64,000 nucleotides of DNA, taken from assembly GCA_016928995.1 (NCBI GenBank), contig JAFGJS010000054.1:22536-86535 (forward strand), given 5' to 3'. Positions 1 to 9,434 of the stretch are shown here, piece after piece. The translations under genes and the position numbers were made by a program. Below the pieces are notes generated by a model. The model ran no database searches. It had not been told where the DNA came from and saw only the letters and a list, made by a program, of their open reading frames with translations. Origin of the DNA: Candidatus Sumerlaeota bacterium (GTDB lineage: Bacteria > Sumerlaeota > Sumerlaeia > JAFGJS01). The stretch's first letter is position 1. The number at the start of each line of letters is the position of its first letter.

Positions 1-89
1 AGAAGTCCGCCGGCATGCCAGGCGCCCCATCTTGCATCGCCCCAACAGCGGCCGGCTCATACTGAAATTCCCAGTTCGCCGCGCGCAAA

Positions 90-407
90 CTACGCCAACA
101 GCTTGATATCCACATGCACGCCCGCAGGCAAATCCAGATCCTTCAGCGAATCCAACGTCTTCTGCGTTGGCTCTAAAATATCGATCAACCGCTTATGATT
201 GCGCATTTCAAACTGATCCCGCGATTTCTTGTCCACATGCGGCGAACGCAGCACGGTGTAACGATTAATCCGCGTCGGAAGCGGAATCGGACCGCGCACT
301 TTCGCCCCGCTCCGGCGCGCCGTGTCCACGATATCCTGCACCGACATATCCAGCAAACGGTGATCGAACGCCCGTAAATTGATGCGTATTTTTTGACCGA
401 CAGCCAT
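90..407 (-). CDS. rpsJ: 30S ribosomal protein S10
   Basis: Encodes a 105-residue protein of the normal S10 length. S10 is a component of the 30S head and also the NusE partner in transcription antitermination. The sequence carries typical S10 blocks: [15 protein letters not shown] near the N-terminus, then [31 protein letters not shown] in the loop region, and a [13 protein letters not shown] end. The gene lies 125 bases downstream of tuf on the same strand, matching the common tuf-rpsJ junction of the str and S10 operons. The next S10-operon gene, rplC, would be expected further left, but the 89 remaining bases do not show a recognisable L3 start. The gene ends in TAG. Confidence 0.97.
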   Translation of the reverse strand: MAVGQKIRINLRAFDHRLLDMSVQDIVDTARRSGAKVRGPIPLPTRINRYTVLRSPHVDKKSRDQFEMRNHKRLIDILEPTQKTLDSLKDLDLPAGVHVDIKLLA

Positions 408-532
408 GTCTCCGCAGTCTTTCCATCATCGCGCTCAAACCGGCGATGAATTTAAATTCGGCGCACACGCGCCCATCTTGACATAAGAAAGCGAGGCCGC
501 TCCGGAAAGAGCAGACCCCGCTGCTTGTGTTG

Positions 533-1723
<1,191 letters not shown>

Positions 1724-1768
1724 TTGAGAAGCCTCCCAAGGTTATGACTGATTTTCTCATCACCGAGT

Positions 1769-1774
1769 ATTATA
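1769..1774 (-). promoter_or_regulatory. Possible -10 box for tuf-rpsJ
   Basis: On the minus strand this reads TATAAT, 45 bases upstream of the tuf ATG. I see no good TTGACA-like box 16-18 bases further upstream, so this is a suggestion based on the -10 hexamer and position only. Confidence 0.35.
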
Positions 1775-2269
1775 TTGTTAATTTCGCTGCTTTATATCCC
1801 GCTCAAGCCACTGCCCGCCATTCCGCCGAAGAATCTTCTCCGCCGGTTCGCGGCCGCACTGCGCCTCATGATGTCCCGCTCAAACTTGTCTGACAGTAAT
1901 CCCTGATCTAGAAGAGCGACCCCGCAACCGCCGGGTTCCAGTCTGAAATTATCGCTCTCCGCGAAGTAGCCCTCGTCTTCTTTTCCTAGCAGTCGATTCG
2001 TGAGGCCGGGCCCCAAGCCCGAAGTCTCAAGGATGAGGGAATCCTGAGACGGAATCCAACCATTCAATATCAGCGTCTTTCGCGCAAATCCCGTAAATCA
2101 AAGGTTTCCGCCTTTATTCAAGGCCGTCTTGCCGCGAAAGGAAGGGGATTCAATACAAACGCCTTGGATGAGTCAACAAAAAAAAACGCTTTTTTGCTTT
2201 TTTTTTCGCGACGGCCGCCGAGGGCGTAAATCACGCTCCATCAAATATAAATCAAGCGGAAAAGCGGTG
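1775..2269. other. Intergenic region upstream of tuf
   Basis: About 495 bases with no convincing gene. An open frame of 91 codons on the minus strand (1792-2067) has no family resemblance and no good ribosome binding site. The region holds an inverted repeat at 2024-2050 (arms with one bulge around a 6-base loop) and an A/T tract at 2179-2210 (A9, CG, C, T6, GC, T9). No tRNA T-loop signature is visible. It may be a tuf leader, but I cannot assign it. Confidence 0.5.
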
Positions 2270-2509
2270 CTATAAATAGGCGATAGTGGCGCCGCCCCCA
2301 ATCAACACAATGCTGCCAGCCAGAAGACAGGCGGCGTATTTACATTCATCCCAGTTCAGACAGATATAAAGCAGCATCAAGGGCCAAAGCGCCATGCAAC
2401 ATACGCCCCATGAAATGCTATCGGAAAAAATGAGACACACAATCCACACCACGGCGACGCTGCACATAAACAGACCCAGCAGAAGCATCAATTTCCCCAA
2501 AATCACCAT
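2270..2509 (-). CDS. Small hypothetical membrane protein
   Basis: Encodes a predicted 79-residue, very hydrophobic protein with about three membrane segments (VILGKLMLLLGLFMCSVAVVW, then a CCMALWPLMLLYICL segment, then a C-terminal AACLLAGSIVLIGGGATIA segment). I chose the ATG at 2509 because an AGGGG lies 6 bases upstream. An in-frame TTG at 2575 would add 22 residues. Cysteines are unusually frequent, with six in the short protein. I recognise no family. The gene stands alone between tuf and a MerR regulator, so context says nothing about its role. Confidence 0.5.
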   Translation of the reverse strand: MVILGKLMLLLGLFMCSVAVVWIVCLIFSDSISWGVCCMALWPLMLLYICLNWDECKYAACLLAGSIVLIGGGATIAYL

Positions 2510-2651
2510 CGTTGCATCCCCTATTCCAAAAATAATCCACATTCCAGCCGGAAAACATCCGTCAATCGCAAACAACTAAATATAAGCCGACGGAAAATGC
2601 AATGCAATTCTCGCCGTTCCTTGCATATCCACGCTGCATGTCAAACCGGAC

Positions 2652-3458
2652 TCACCGGACCAGGAGCTGAATCTCGGTCCGGTAGTTCCTCGGATTGCCT
2701 TTGAAGATCATACCGGGGCCTTTTAGATATACCTCGCGCGTGGGCAGAATGATCTCCAGCCCGCGCTCCTTCACGTATTTCAGAATTTTCTCGTACGATC
2801 GTCCCAGCTGATCATAAGGCCCCCGGTGCAATAGCGAAAAACAACGCCCTCCCGTCAGCTCTCGCACGGCAACGCCCTCCGTCTCCACGTGCTTCCGGAC
2901 CGGCATGCACGCCTCGAAGTCCGCGTCTTCTTCCTTGTACTCCCCGTCATAATAGAGGCAGAGCGGCTTGCCGCAGATATAGCGCCCCAGTTTCTTGCCG
3001 ATTCGCGAAAATCCCTGACCGCAATCGCTGTACTTCCCCCTCATGCGCACACCGGCGATCAGCATCGGCTCAATATTTTTTTCCTCGACCTCATAGTCGG
3101 CTTGTTTCATCAGTCTTCGCGCCTCCTGTTCATTCTGGATGATGGCGTTCAACGACGCGGTGACATTTCTCAACGCCGCGAGCTCCGCATCGACCGCTTC
3201 CCTGCGCGCCTGCAAGTAATCCAGAATCTCCTGATCATCCGTGTATTGCCCCAGGATCGTCTGAATCTCGCTCAGCGAAAATCCAAACTCCCTCAGCCGG
3301 ACGATCACCCGCGCCATTTCCACGTCCCGCTCATTATAATAGCGGTATCCCGTCCTCGACTGGACAAAAGAAGGACGCAACAGTTCCTTCTCATGATACA
3401 GCCGCAACGCCTTGATCGAAATGCCCGTGATTCTGGAAAACTCGCCGATCGAAAACAT
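2652..3458 (-). CDS. MerR-family regulator with GyrI-like effector domain
   Basis: A 268-residue transcription factor. Residues 1-70 form a MerR winged helix-turn-helix: MFSIGEFSRITGISIKALR, then the characteristic RYYNERDVEMARVIVRLREFGFSL. A dimerisation helix follows at about 80-120. The C-terminal half (about 130-268) resembles the AraC-effector/GyrI-like ligand domain found in BmrR and BltR (YDGEYKEEDADFEACMPV, then GGRCFSLLHRGPYDQLGRSYEKI). This architecture normally senses small hydrophobic or cationic molecules and remodels a 19-20 base promoter spacer. No efflux pump gene sits next to it, so its target is unknown and may be its own promoter. Confidence 0.9.
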   Translation of the reverse strand: MFSIGEFSRITGISIKALRLYHEKELLRPSFVQSRTGYRYYNERDVEMARVIVRLREFGFSLSEIQTILGQYTDDQEILDYLQARREAVDAELAALRNVTASLNAIIQNEQEARRLMKQADYEVEEKNIEPMLIAGVRMRGKYSDCGQGFSRIGKKLGRYICGKPLCLYYDGEYKEEDADFEACMPVRKHVETEGVAVRELTGGRCFSLLHRGPYDQLGRSYEKILKYVKERGLEIILPTREVYLKGPGMIFKGNPRNYRTEIQLLVR

Positions 3459-3546
3459 TTATCCGCGCCTGGAATGATCATTGGAGTCTGCGCCCTCCCC
3501 CAAGGGGAGACTCAAGAAAAAAACTACCCCTGAAACTAATTTTTTT

Positions 3547-3610
3547 ACCACAACGACACAACGCCACGACGAATTTTTTTTACTCTGTGACCTCTGTGTC
3601 TCAGTGTGAT
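3547..3610. repeat. Low-complexity ACCACAACGACACAACG / CTCTGTGTC motif
   Basis: A short run of near-repeats (ccacaacgacacaacgccacgacga, then tctgtgacctctgtgtctcagtgtg) just beyond the 3' end of ccsA. I recall similar short intergenic motifs in environmental bacterial genomes. A comparable A/C/G low-complexity run lies at 60740-60767. It is not coding. Confidence 0.35.
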
Positions 3611-3632
3611 TATTTCTGTCTGGAACTCGCTC

Positions 3633-5153
3633 TCACGCCGCGTAGCTATGCAGCCCGCTCAGCAGCAAATTCACGCCGAGATACGTGAACAGCACCGCCG
3701 CGAAGCCGATAATCGACAAAATCGCCGACCACAACCCGCGCCCTTTCGGCAGAAAACGCACATGCAGATAAATGCCGTAAATCACCCAGGTGATCGCCGA
3801 CCACGTCTCCTTCGGATCGAACGCCCACGGACGCCCCCAGGCTGTCGCGGCCCACACCGCGCCCGTGATGATCCCGATCGTCAGCAACGGAAATCCCACC
3901 GCGATGATGCGGTAGTTGAAAAAATCGAGGCGCTTCAGCTCCAGATACGGCCGCTCGATTTTAAACGCATGACAAATCACGTAGAGCACGCTGACCATGA
4001 ACGACAGCGCAAACGCCGAATAGCTCAACATGATCGTGATCACATGATACGTCAGCCACGACGACTGCAACGCAGGCATCAACGGACGCAGCTCGCTGTT
4101 CATCACCGGCATCTTATCCGCCAGCACCAGGCAGATGAAGCCCAGCAGCGCCCCGCAAGCCCCGGCCAGCCGGTTTTTGGTTTTCACGTCGAACACAATG
4201 GCGAAAAAAATCATCCCCGCAATCGCGAAGACAAACGACTCATACAGATTGGAAAGCGGCGCGCGCCCCGCGATCAACCAGCGCAGCCCCATGCCGCAAA
4301 GATGCAGCGCCAGTCCGGCGCTCAGCAAGCCGATCACCGCCTGCCACATCCCCTCGCGCCGGAACACCAGCACCCCCAGGCTGCAGAGAAACGCGAAGAG
4401 ATACAACACGAAACTCCACCGCAACGGCTTCATCTTGGTATAGAGCCTATCGGCCGCAAGACCGCGCAGATCGCCGCCAGCCCGCTCCACGCCCTGCCTG
4501 TTCAGCGCAGCCAGCCGCCCAGCGGCCGCATTAAAGCGTTCCGCATCGCCATCCCGATACGCCGCACAAACCTCCCGCCACGCCTCAACAATTTCCGTTC
4601 CGCCCGGAACAGTCTCAGCCTCCGAATCCAGCGGCGAAAACCATGTCGCGCCATCCCCTTTCACCGGAATCAGCGCCAACTCTTCTTCGGCGTGGATGAA
4701 CGCCTGATCGCTGAGCAGCAGTTTCCGCACGCCCTTGCCCAGCGGACCTGAAGCCTCGCTATGCTGCCACAAATATTGAATGCTCTCCCGGCTGCTTAAA
4801 TCGCTCACGCTCACGCGCCGGTACTTTTCCTTCGTCAGATTAAAAAACGCCACCAGTTCCGGATGATCCACGCGAATCACTCGCCGGTCGCGCCATTCCT
4901 CCGGCTGCGCAATAATCTCCAGCAACGTCTCAATCGGATGCCGCCCTTCGAAAACCGCCTTGCCCGTGATCGCCTGCGCCCGCTCCGACGCGTAAGTCAA
5001 CAGCGTCTTCACAGAACCGAAGTCCTGCACGGCCACGCCCTCCAGCGCGGCGTAATCGAACTCTCCAGTCTTCGCCAAGCCCATCAGCGCGCCGCCCGCC
5101 AGCATCGCCAGCGTCAAAAACAATATCGTCATCCAATGCCGTTGTAGCTTCAT
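3633..5153 (-). CDS. ccsA: System II cytochrome c biogenesis protein CcsA/ResC
   Basis: A 506-residue membrane protein that with ResB carries haem across the membrane and attaches it to apocytochromes c. The C-terminal half holds multiple membrane helices and the haem-binding WWD-type motif WGRPWAFDPKETW (about residues 437-450), which is diagnostic for CcsA/ResC. The N-terminal half has one anchor helix (residues 6-28) followed by about 230 extracytoplasmic residues, an extension found in longer family members. The start at 5153 overlaps the resB stop in an ATGA, indicating translational coupling. A longer in-frame frame upstream would lie entirely inside resB and is rejected. Confidence 0.93.
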   Translation of the reverse strand: MKLQRHWMTILFLTLAMLAGGALMGLAKTGEFDYAALEGVAVQDFGSVKTLLTYASERAQAITGKAVFEGRHPIETLLEIIAQPEEWRDRRVIRVDHPELVAFFNLTKEKYRRVSVSDLSSRESIQYLWQHSEASGPLGKGVRKLLLSDQAFIHAEEELALIPVKGDGATWFSPLDSEAETVPGGTEIVEAWREVCAAYRDGDAERFNAAAGRLAALNRQGVERAGGDLRGLAADRLYTKMKPLRWSFVLYLFAFLCSLGVLVFRREGMWQAVIGLLSAGLALHLCGMGLRWLIAGRAPLSNLYESFVFAIAGMIFFAIVFDVKTKNRLAGACGALLGFICLVLADKMPVMNSELRPLMPALQSSWLTYHVITIMLSYSAFALSFMVSVLYVICHAFKIERPYLELKRLDFFNYRIIAVGFPLLTIGIITGAVWAATAWGRPWAFDPKETWSAITWVIYGIYLHVRFLPKGRGLWSAILSIIGFAAVLFTYLGVNLLLSGLHSYAA

Positions 5154-7153
5154 TGATCTTTCGCTCCATCGCTTAGCTGGCGCAATTCCTTCAGCAAAGC
5201 CTGCGCATCGCGAGTCAAATCCTGCCGCCCGTTGCGATACGTCACTGCCGCCCGGATCACTCCCGTCTCGCCATCCACCCACAGCTGGACATCGCGCAGC
5301 TGAATGAAAAACGCCATCAACAAACCCGCGACCATCACGCCGCAACAAACATAAATCCACGGCAGCAATGGATTGCGCGAAATGCTCAACACCGTGCAAT
5401 AGCGCGGAACCCGCCCCTGCAATTCGAACTCATAGCGCTCCAAACCCATCTCCCGCGCAGCGACAGCTGAGTCATCGCCCCATAGCGGCCGCGTCTCATC
5501 CAGCCCCAGCGTGAACTGGTTCAGCAACTCGCCCGACCGCCAACCGTGCGCTTCCAGCGCAAAACGCGGCTCATTCTGCGCATCGGATTCGATTCCAACA
5601 AAAACGATCGTATACAAATCATCACGAAACGAGCCATGTGAAAATGCCCGCAGATTCTCGCGCTGAAACAGCCAAATCGTGCGCGGCTCCTTGCCCGGAT
5701 CTTCCAGCTCAATCTGCAACGCCGGATTGTTCGGCTCCTCGCTCCGGGAAAAAAATCGCCCTTCCTTCATGCCGAAGTCCGGGAAGTATTGCAGCGCATG
5801 AATCCGCGCCCCGTGCGAAAGATACTGCCGCGCCTTCGTCTGGCCCACCGCGCTCAACTCGACGAAGATTCCCAGCTCATCATGATCCAACAGCGCCGTG
5901 CCCAGACCGGCGATCGGCGCCGGCTGACCCATGTCCACATCCGCCTCGCGCTCGTAATCCGCGTCCTTGTCGCGCGCCAGCAGCCTCAACCGGCTGTCGC
6001 CCTCGATTTCCCAGTATCTGCTCTGATGAAACGTGAGCCCCTTGTACTTCAGCGAATTATTCACCTCGATGGAATCGATGAAGCGCCGGTCGCCGTCCAC
6101 GATCTCCACGAGCGAAATGAACTTGGAAGGCATCGGCGTTCGCGGATGAAAGCCCAGTTCGAAATCCAGGCACCGCAGTTGAAAACCGAGCGGCAGCACA
6201 TCGGACCGCGCCTCGCCGAATTGCATTTCCTGCCGCTGTTGCTCGCGCGCGCCAGGCAGCAATTCATATTCATCCGCCGTCTCGCCCTCGGCCAGCGTGA
6301 TCCGCCCCTCCCGGCTCACGAATCCCACCAGCAGCGAGGAAATCAGCACGGCGATAAAACCAATATGCGAAACCACCGATCCGAAGCGCTGCAAGACGCC
6401 CTTGCGTCCGCAGATGAAAGCCCCCTCACGCGCCGTCCAAAAACCATGCCTGCGCAGCAAATCCGGCAATTCATCCGCCGCGCCGCGAAACGGAATCTCG
6501 AACGACAGCCCGCCCTCCGCTGCATAATACGCCGGCTGGCAAATCGCCCGCGGCCGCAGATTCGGCAATACTTTTCGCCGCAGATTGACATAGGTCGCCA
6601 CGCCAATGTTCAGCGCCAACGCCAGCAGCAACACGCGGAACCACCACGTGTCGAAAACCAGCGACAGCGCATCGTCCATTTCATAGATCGTTCCGCCAAT
6701 CGCCGCCGCCGCCGACACGATCAACAAAACAACGCCGGCCTTGAGCGACGCAAGGCTCGAAAAAAACCAGCCCGGCCGCATGAAGCCAGCCGCATGCGCA
6801 ATTGCTCCGGCCGCGCCACCCGCCAGCAGCGCAAGGCTCATCCACACGCGCAGTCCCTGCGCATACGCTTCATCCAGCCGCCGGTCACGGAGCTGCTCGA
6901 AAAAACTCAGCTGCTCAATCCAGCCCAGTTTGCTCAGTAAGATCTCGCCGCCTCCCGCCAGCGCAAGCAGCGCATCCACCGACGCAAGGACAAGCAACGC
7001 CGTTACAGCGCCGCCCAGCAGGGCCTCAATCCAGTTAAGCGATTTATGTCTGACAATACCGCGTTGATTGGCTTCCAAAGCGAACTCCACGATGCCGCCA
7101 GGCATCCCATCATACTCACCGGCGTTCATGCTCATTTTCGAACGCCGTTTCAA
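5150..7153 (-). CDS. resB: System II cytochrome c biogenesis protein ResB
   Basis: A 667-residue protein of the ResB/Ccs1 family, partner of CcsA in haem ligation outside the inner membrane. Visible parts are paired N-terminal membrane helices (about 40-65 and 105-125), the WFFSSLASLKAGVVLLIVSA helix typical of ResB, a long polar domain with VNNSLKYKGLTFHQSRYWEI (a ResB hallmark), and a last membrane helix near IYVCCGVMVAGLLMAFF. It is the first gene of the ccs operon and overlaps ccsA by four bases. Together the two genes indicate respiration with c-type cytochromes assembled by System II rather than by CcmA-H. Confidence 0.92.
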   Translation of the reverse strand: MKRRSKMSMNAGEYDGMPGGIVEFALEANQRGIVRHKSLNWIEALLGGAVTALLVLASVDALLALAGGGEILLSKLGWIEQLSFFEQLRDRRLDEAYAQGLRVWMSLALLAGGAAGAIAHAAGFMRPGWFFSSLASLKAGVVLLIVSAAAAIGGTIYEMDDALSLVFDTWWFRVLLLALALNIGVATYVNLRRKVLPNLRPRAICQPAYYAAEGGLSFEIPFRGAADELPDLLRRHGFWTAREGAFICGRKGVLQRFGSVVSHIGFIAVLISSLLVGFVSREGRITLAEGETADEYELLPGAREQQRQEMQFGEARSDVLPLGFQLRCLDFELGFHPRTPMPSKFISLVEIVDGDRRFIDSIEVNNSLKYKGLTFHQSRYWEIEGDSRLRLLARDKDADYEREADVDMGQPAPIAGLGTALLDHDELGIFVELSAVGQTKARQYLSHGARIHALQYFPDFGMKEGRFFSRSEEPNNPALQIELEDPGKEPRTIWLFQRENLRAFSHGSFRDDLYTIVFVGIESDAQNEPRFALEAHGWRSGELLNQFTLGLDETRPLWGDDSAVAAREMGLERYEFELQGRVPRYCTVLSISRNPLLPWIYVCCGVMVAGLLMAFFIQLRDVQLWVDGETGVIRAAVTYRNGRQDLTRDAQALLKELRQLSDGAKDQ

Positions 7154-7480
7154 ATCAAGTCTTTACTCTGTCCAAGTCGCAACCTTCAACGATTTTTCCT
7201 GTCACCTCGCACGGCTTCGAAAAACCCGCGCCCATGCGCCCAATAATTAAATCGAAAAAGACCCTAACGCGTAAATCTTTTATTTACAAATAAGATCCGC
7301 CTGTTGTATCTATTTAACTTTCTGAATGGCCAGATTTGATTTTGATTGCTTACAACGGGTTGTTGAATCCCTATCGCTGATAACCTGCGACCGCCGCTCT
7401 GACTGCTCCCGCTGAACTAAACCCTATACAACTCTATTGATTGTATTGCTGTAGGATGTCTTGGGGGAGGACCTTGAGAT
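7154..7480. other. Intergenic region between divergent genes
   Basis: About 327 bases between resB (minus) and the PIN-like gene (plus), AT-rich from 7240 to 7340 and at 7410-7450. It should hold promoters for both directions. A TATACA at 7425-7430 could be a -10 box for the plus gene, but no matching -35 box is seen. No RNA gene is evident. Confidence 0.4.
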
Positions 7481-8620
7481 ATGACCGAACACAATCAAAA
7501 AAAACTGCCTGACGCGGTGTACCTGGACACCGGAATCCTGCAAACATCCGGCGCGAATTTCAACGAGCCCTGGATGACTCAGATCCGCGCGTTCGCCAAG
7601 GAATTCGATCTACCCCTGCACATCACCGACCTGACCGTCGCTGAACTCTGCGAGCACATCAGCAACACCCTCAAGGCCGATTGCGAAAAACTCCTCTCCG
7701 CATCCGCATACATCCGAGCGCATCAGATTCCCGTGCCGCCGCCGGCCGAGTGCACCATGACCCTGCCCGAAGGCACCAAACTGATCCAGATCGTCCGCGA
7801 CCGCCTGATCAACGCCGGATTCCAGATCATCGAAAACAGCCCATTGTCCTACGATCAGCTCATCAACGAAGCCGTGCAGCGCAAGCCCCCCTTCACCACC
7901 GAAGGCAACGGCCTCTGCAAAGCCATCCTGCTGGAAAGCTTCGCCCAGCACGCGCTGCAAAACTATGAAAATCCCAGCGTCATCGTCATCAGCAACGACG
8001 ACGCCATCATCGAATCCGGCGAGCGCTTCACCTCGCGCGACATCGACGTGCAGATCCTCCGCGCGCACCAGGCCATCGACGCCATGAAAAACTTACTCGG
8101 CAAAGACATGGTCATCCGCTACCAGCTGCGCGAGAACAACCTGCTCAACCTCGTTCGCTTTCACGAACAGCAAGTCCTCGACTTCGTCAAATCCTCGCTG
8201 ATCCAGTCGCGAGACGCCTGGCTGCAATCGCCCTTCACCTTCGAAGACGAAGTCCAGGGCTCTGTGCAAAGCATCGTCAGCGCCAAGCCCGTCGCCATCA
8301 GCAAAGTCGTCGGCGGATGCGCCGCATTCCCCCAGAAAATTCCCTGGGGCCGCTACCCCGTGGCCATCTGGGTTTCGCTCGAGATCGACCTCGCCATCGT
8401 CGATTTCCCCCTGCACCACAACACGGCCATGCCCTATTACCCCGGCCGCAAACAAAACGGCGCCGCCCAGCAGCCCAGCGCACTCGACACCATGCTCTCC
8501 TGGCAGCCCACCGAACGCCAGGAAACCGTCTACCGCGACGTCTACGTCGAAGCCACCGTCCGCACCCGGAATCCCTACAAATCCGAAGAAAACGACCTCC
8601 GCTGCGAACGTATCCTCTAA
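7481..8620 (+). CDS. PIN-like domain protein (DUF4935 type)
   Basis: A 379-residue cytoplasmic protein. The first 200 residues look like a PIN nuclease fold of the DUF4935 type: VYLDTGIL (Asp16), DLTVAELCEH (Glu55), RKPPFTTEGNGLCKAILLESF (about 134-153) and VIVISNDDAI (Asp173/174). The third acidic position expected in the GxxDAxI segment appears to be Lys147, so RNase activity is uncertain. The C-terminal 180 residues, rich in beta-strand-like sequence, match nothing I recognise. A strong GGGGGAGG lies 11 bases before the ATG. No antitoxin gene precedes it, which argues against an ordinary VapBC pair. Confidence 0.65.
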   Translation: MTEHNQKKLPDAVYLDTGILQTSGANFNEPWMTQIRAFAKEFDLPLHITDLTVAELCEHISNTLKADCEKLLSASAYIRAHQIPVPPPAECTMTLPEGTKLIQIVRDRLINAGFQIIENSPLSYDQLINEAVQRKPPFTTEGNGLCKAILLESFAQHALQNYENPSVIVISNDDAIIESGERFTSRDIDVQILRAHQAIDAMKNLLGKDMVIRYQLRENNLLNLVRFHEQQVLDFVKSSLIQSRDAWLQSPFTFEDEVQGSVQSIVSAKPVAISKVVGGCAAFPQKIPWGRYPVAIWVSLEIDLAIVDFPLHHNTAMPYYPGRKQNGAAQQPSALDTMLSWQPTERQETVYRDVYVEATVRTRNPYKSEENDLRCERIL

Positions 8621-8732
8621 GTTGACGCAGTATTATCACAGTTTTCAAAACAGCGGTATATAGGGTGGACTTTGGCGCTTTGCGCTGAAGAATAAGAATG
8701 GAAATCCGTGAGTGGTGCAACAAGACAAAATA

Positions 8733-9434
8733 CTAAGCGTCCAGCAACTTTCCCTGCTCCAGCTTCAACTGCCGGTCGGCTTTGTCCGCCAGCACCGGCT
8801 CGTGCGTCACGATGATCAACGCCGCGCCCGTCTCCTGCGACGCGTTCCACAGCAAATCAATGATCGCCCCGCCCGTCTGCGGATCCAAATTCCCCGTCGG
8901 CTCATCCGCCAGCACCAGCGAAGGACGATTGATCATCGCCCGCGCGATCGCCACGCGCTGCTGCTCGCCGCCGGACATCTTCGACGGACGATGGTTCGCC
9001 CGCTCGCTCAGCCCCACCCGGTCCAGCGCAGCCAGCGCCTTCTCGCGCGCCTCGCGCTTGCCCATGCCCAGCAGCATCTGCGGAATCATCACGTTCTCCG
9101 TCGCGCTGAACTCCGGCAGCAAATGATAAAACTGGAAAATAATCCCGATCTCGCGCGCCCGCAGCCGGCTCAGTTCGCTCTCCGTCATCGCATGCAGCTC
9201 GCGCCCGCCAAACTGAATCTGCCCGCCCGACGGACGATCCAGCCCGCCCAGCAAATGCAGCAGCGTGCTCTTGCCCGAACCCGAAGCCCCGGTGATCGAC
9301 ACGATCTCGCCCGCGCGCGCGGAAAGCTCCGCGCCACGCAGCACACGCAAAGTCCGCGTCCCGTCCTGGTACTCCTTCGTCAATCCGCTGGCCCGCAACG
9401 CAGGCGCGTCCGCTGTCTTATCCGCTTTACTCAT
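8733..9434 (-). CDS. lolD: LolD-type ABC transporter ATP-binding protein
   Basis: A 233-residue ATPase of the LolD/MacB-like family that powers release of lipoproteins from the inner membrane. Motifs: Walker A GASGSGKS (49-56), Q-loop in IIFQFYHLLPEFSATENV, ABC signature MSGGEQQRVAIARA (Met replacing the usual Leu), Walker B LVLADEPTGNLD, and the H-loop IIVTHE. The chosen ATG at 9434 overlaps the 3' end of lolC by eight bases; extending upstream would only reread lolC. The LLPEF segment and the LolC partner favour LolD over FtsE or a MacB-type exporter. Confidence 0.9.
   Translation of the reverse strand: MSKADKTADAPALRASGLTKEYQDGTRTLRVLRGAELSARAGEIVSITGASGSGKSTLLHLLGGLDRPSGGQIQFGGRELHAMTESELSRLRAREIGIIFQFYHLLPEFSATENVMIPQMLLGMGKREAREKALAALDRVGLSERANHRPSKMSGGEQQRVAIARAMINRPSLVLADEPTGNLDPQTGGAIIDLLWNASQETGAALIIVTHEPVLADKADRQLKLEQGKLLDA

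Noticed and set aside
1..60. A possible start of a partial gene (ATG at 60 on the minus strand), where rplC might be expected
   Set aside because: The 20 visible codons do not resemble the N-terminus of L3, and there is too little sequence to judge.
1792..2067. A 91-codon minus-strand frame upstream of tuf
   Set aside because: Low-complexity basic C-terminus, no ribosome binding site and no known family.
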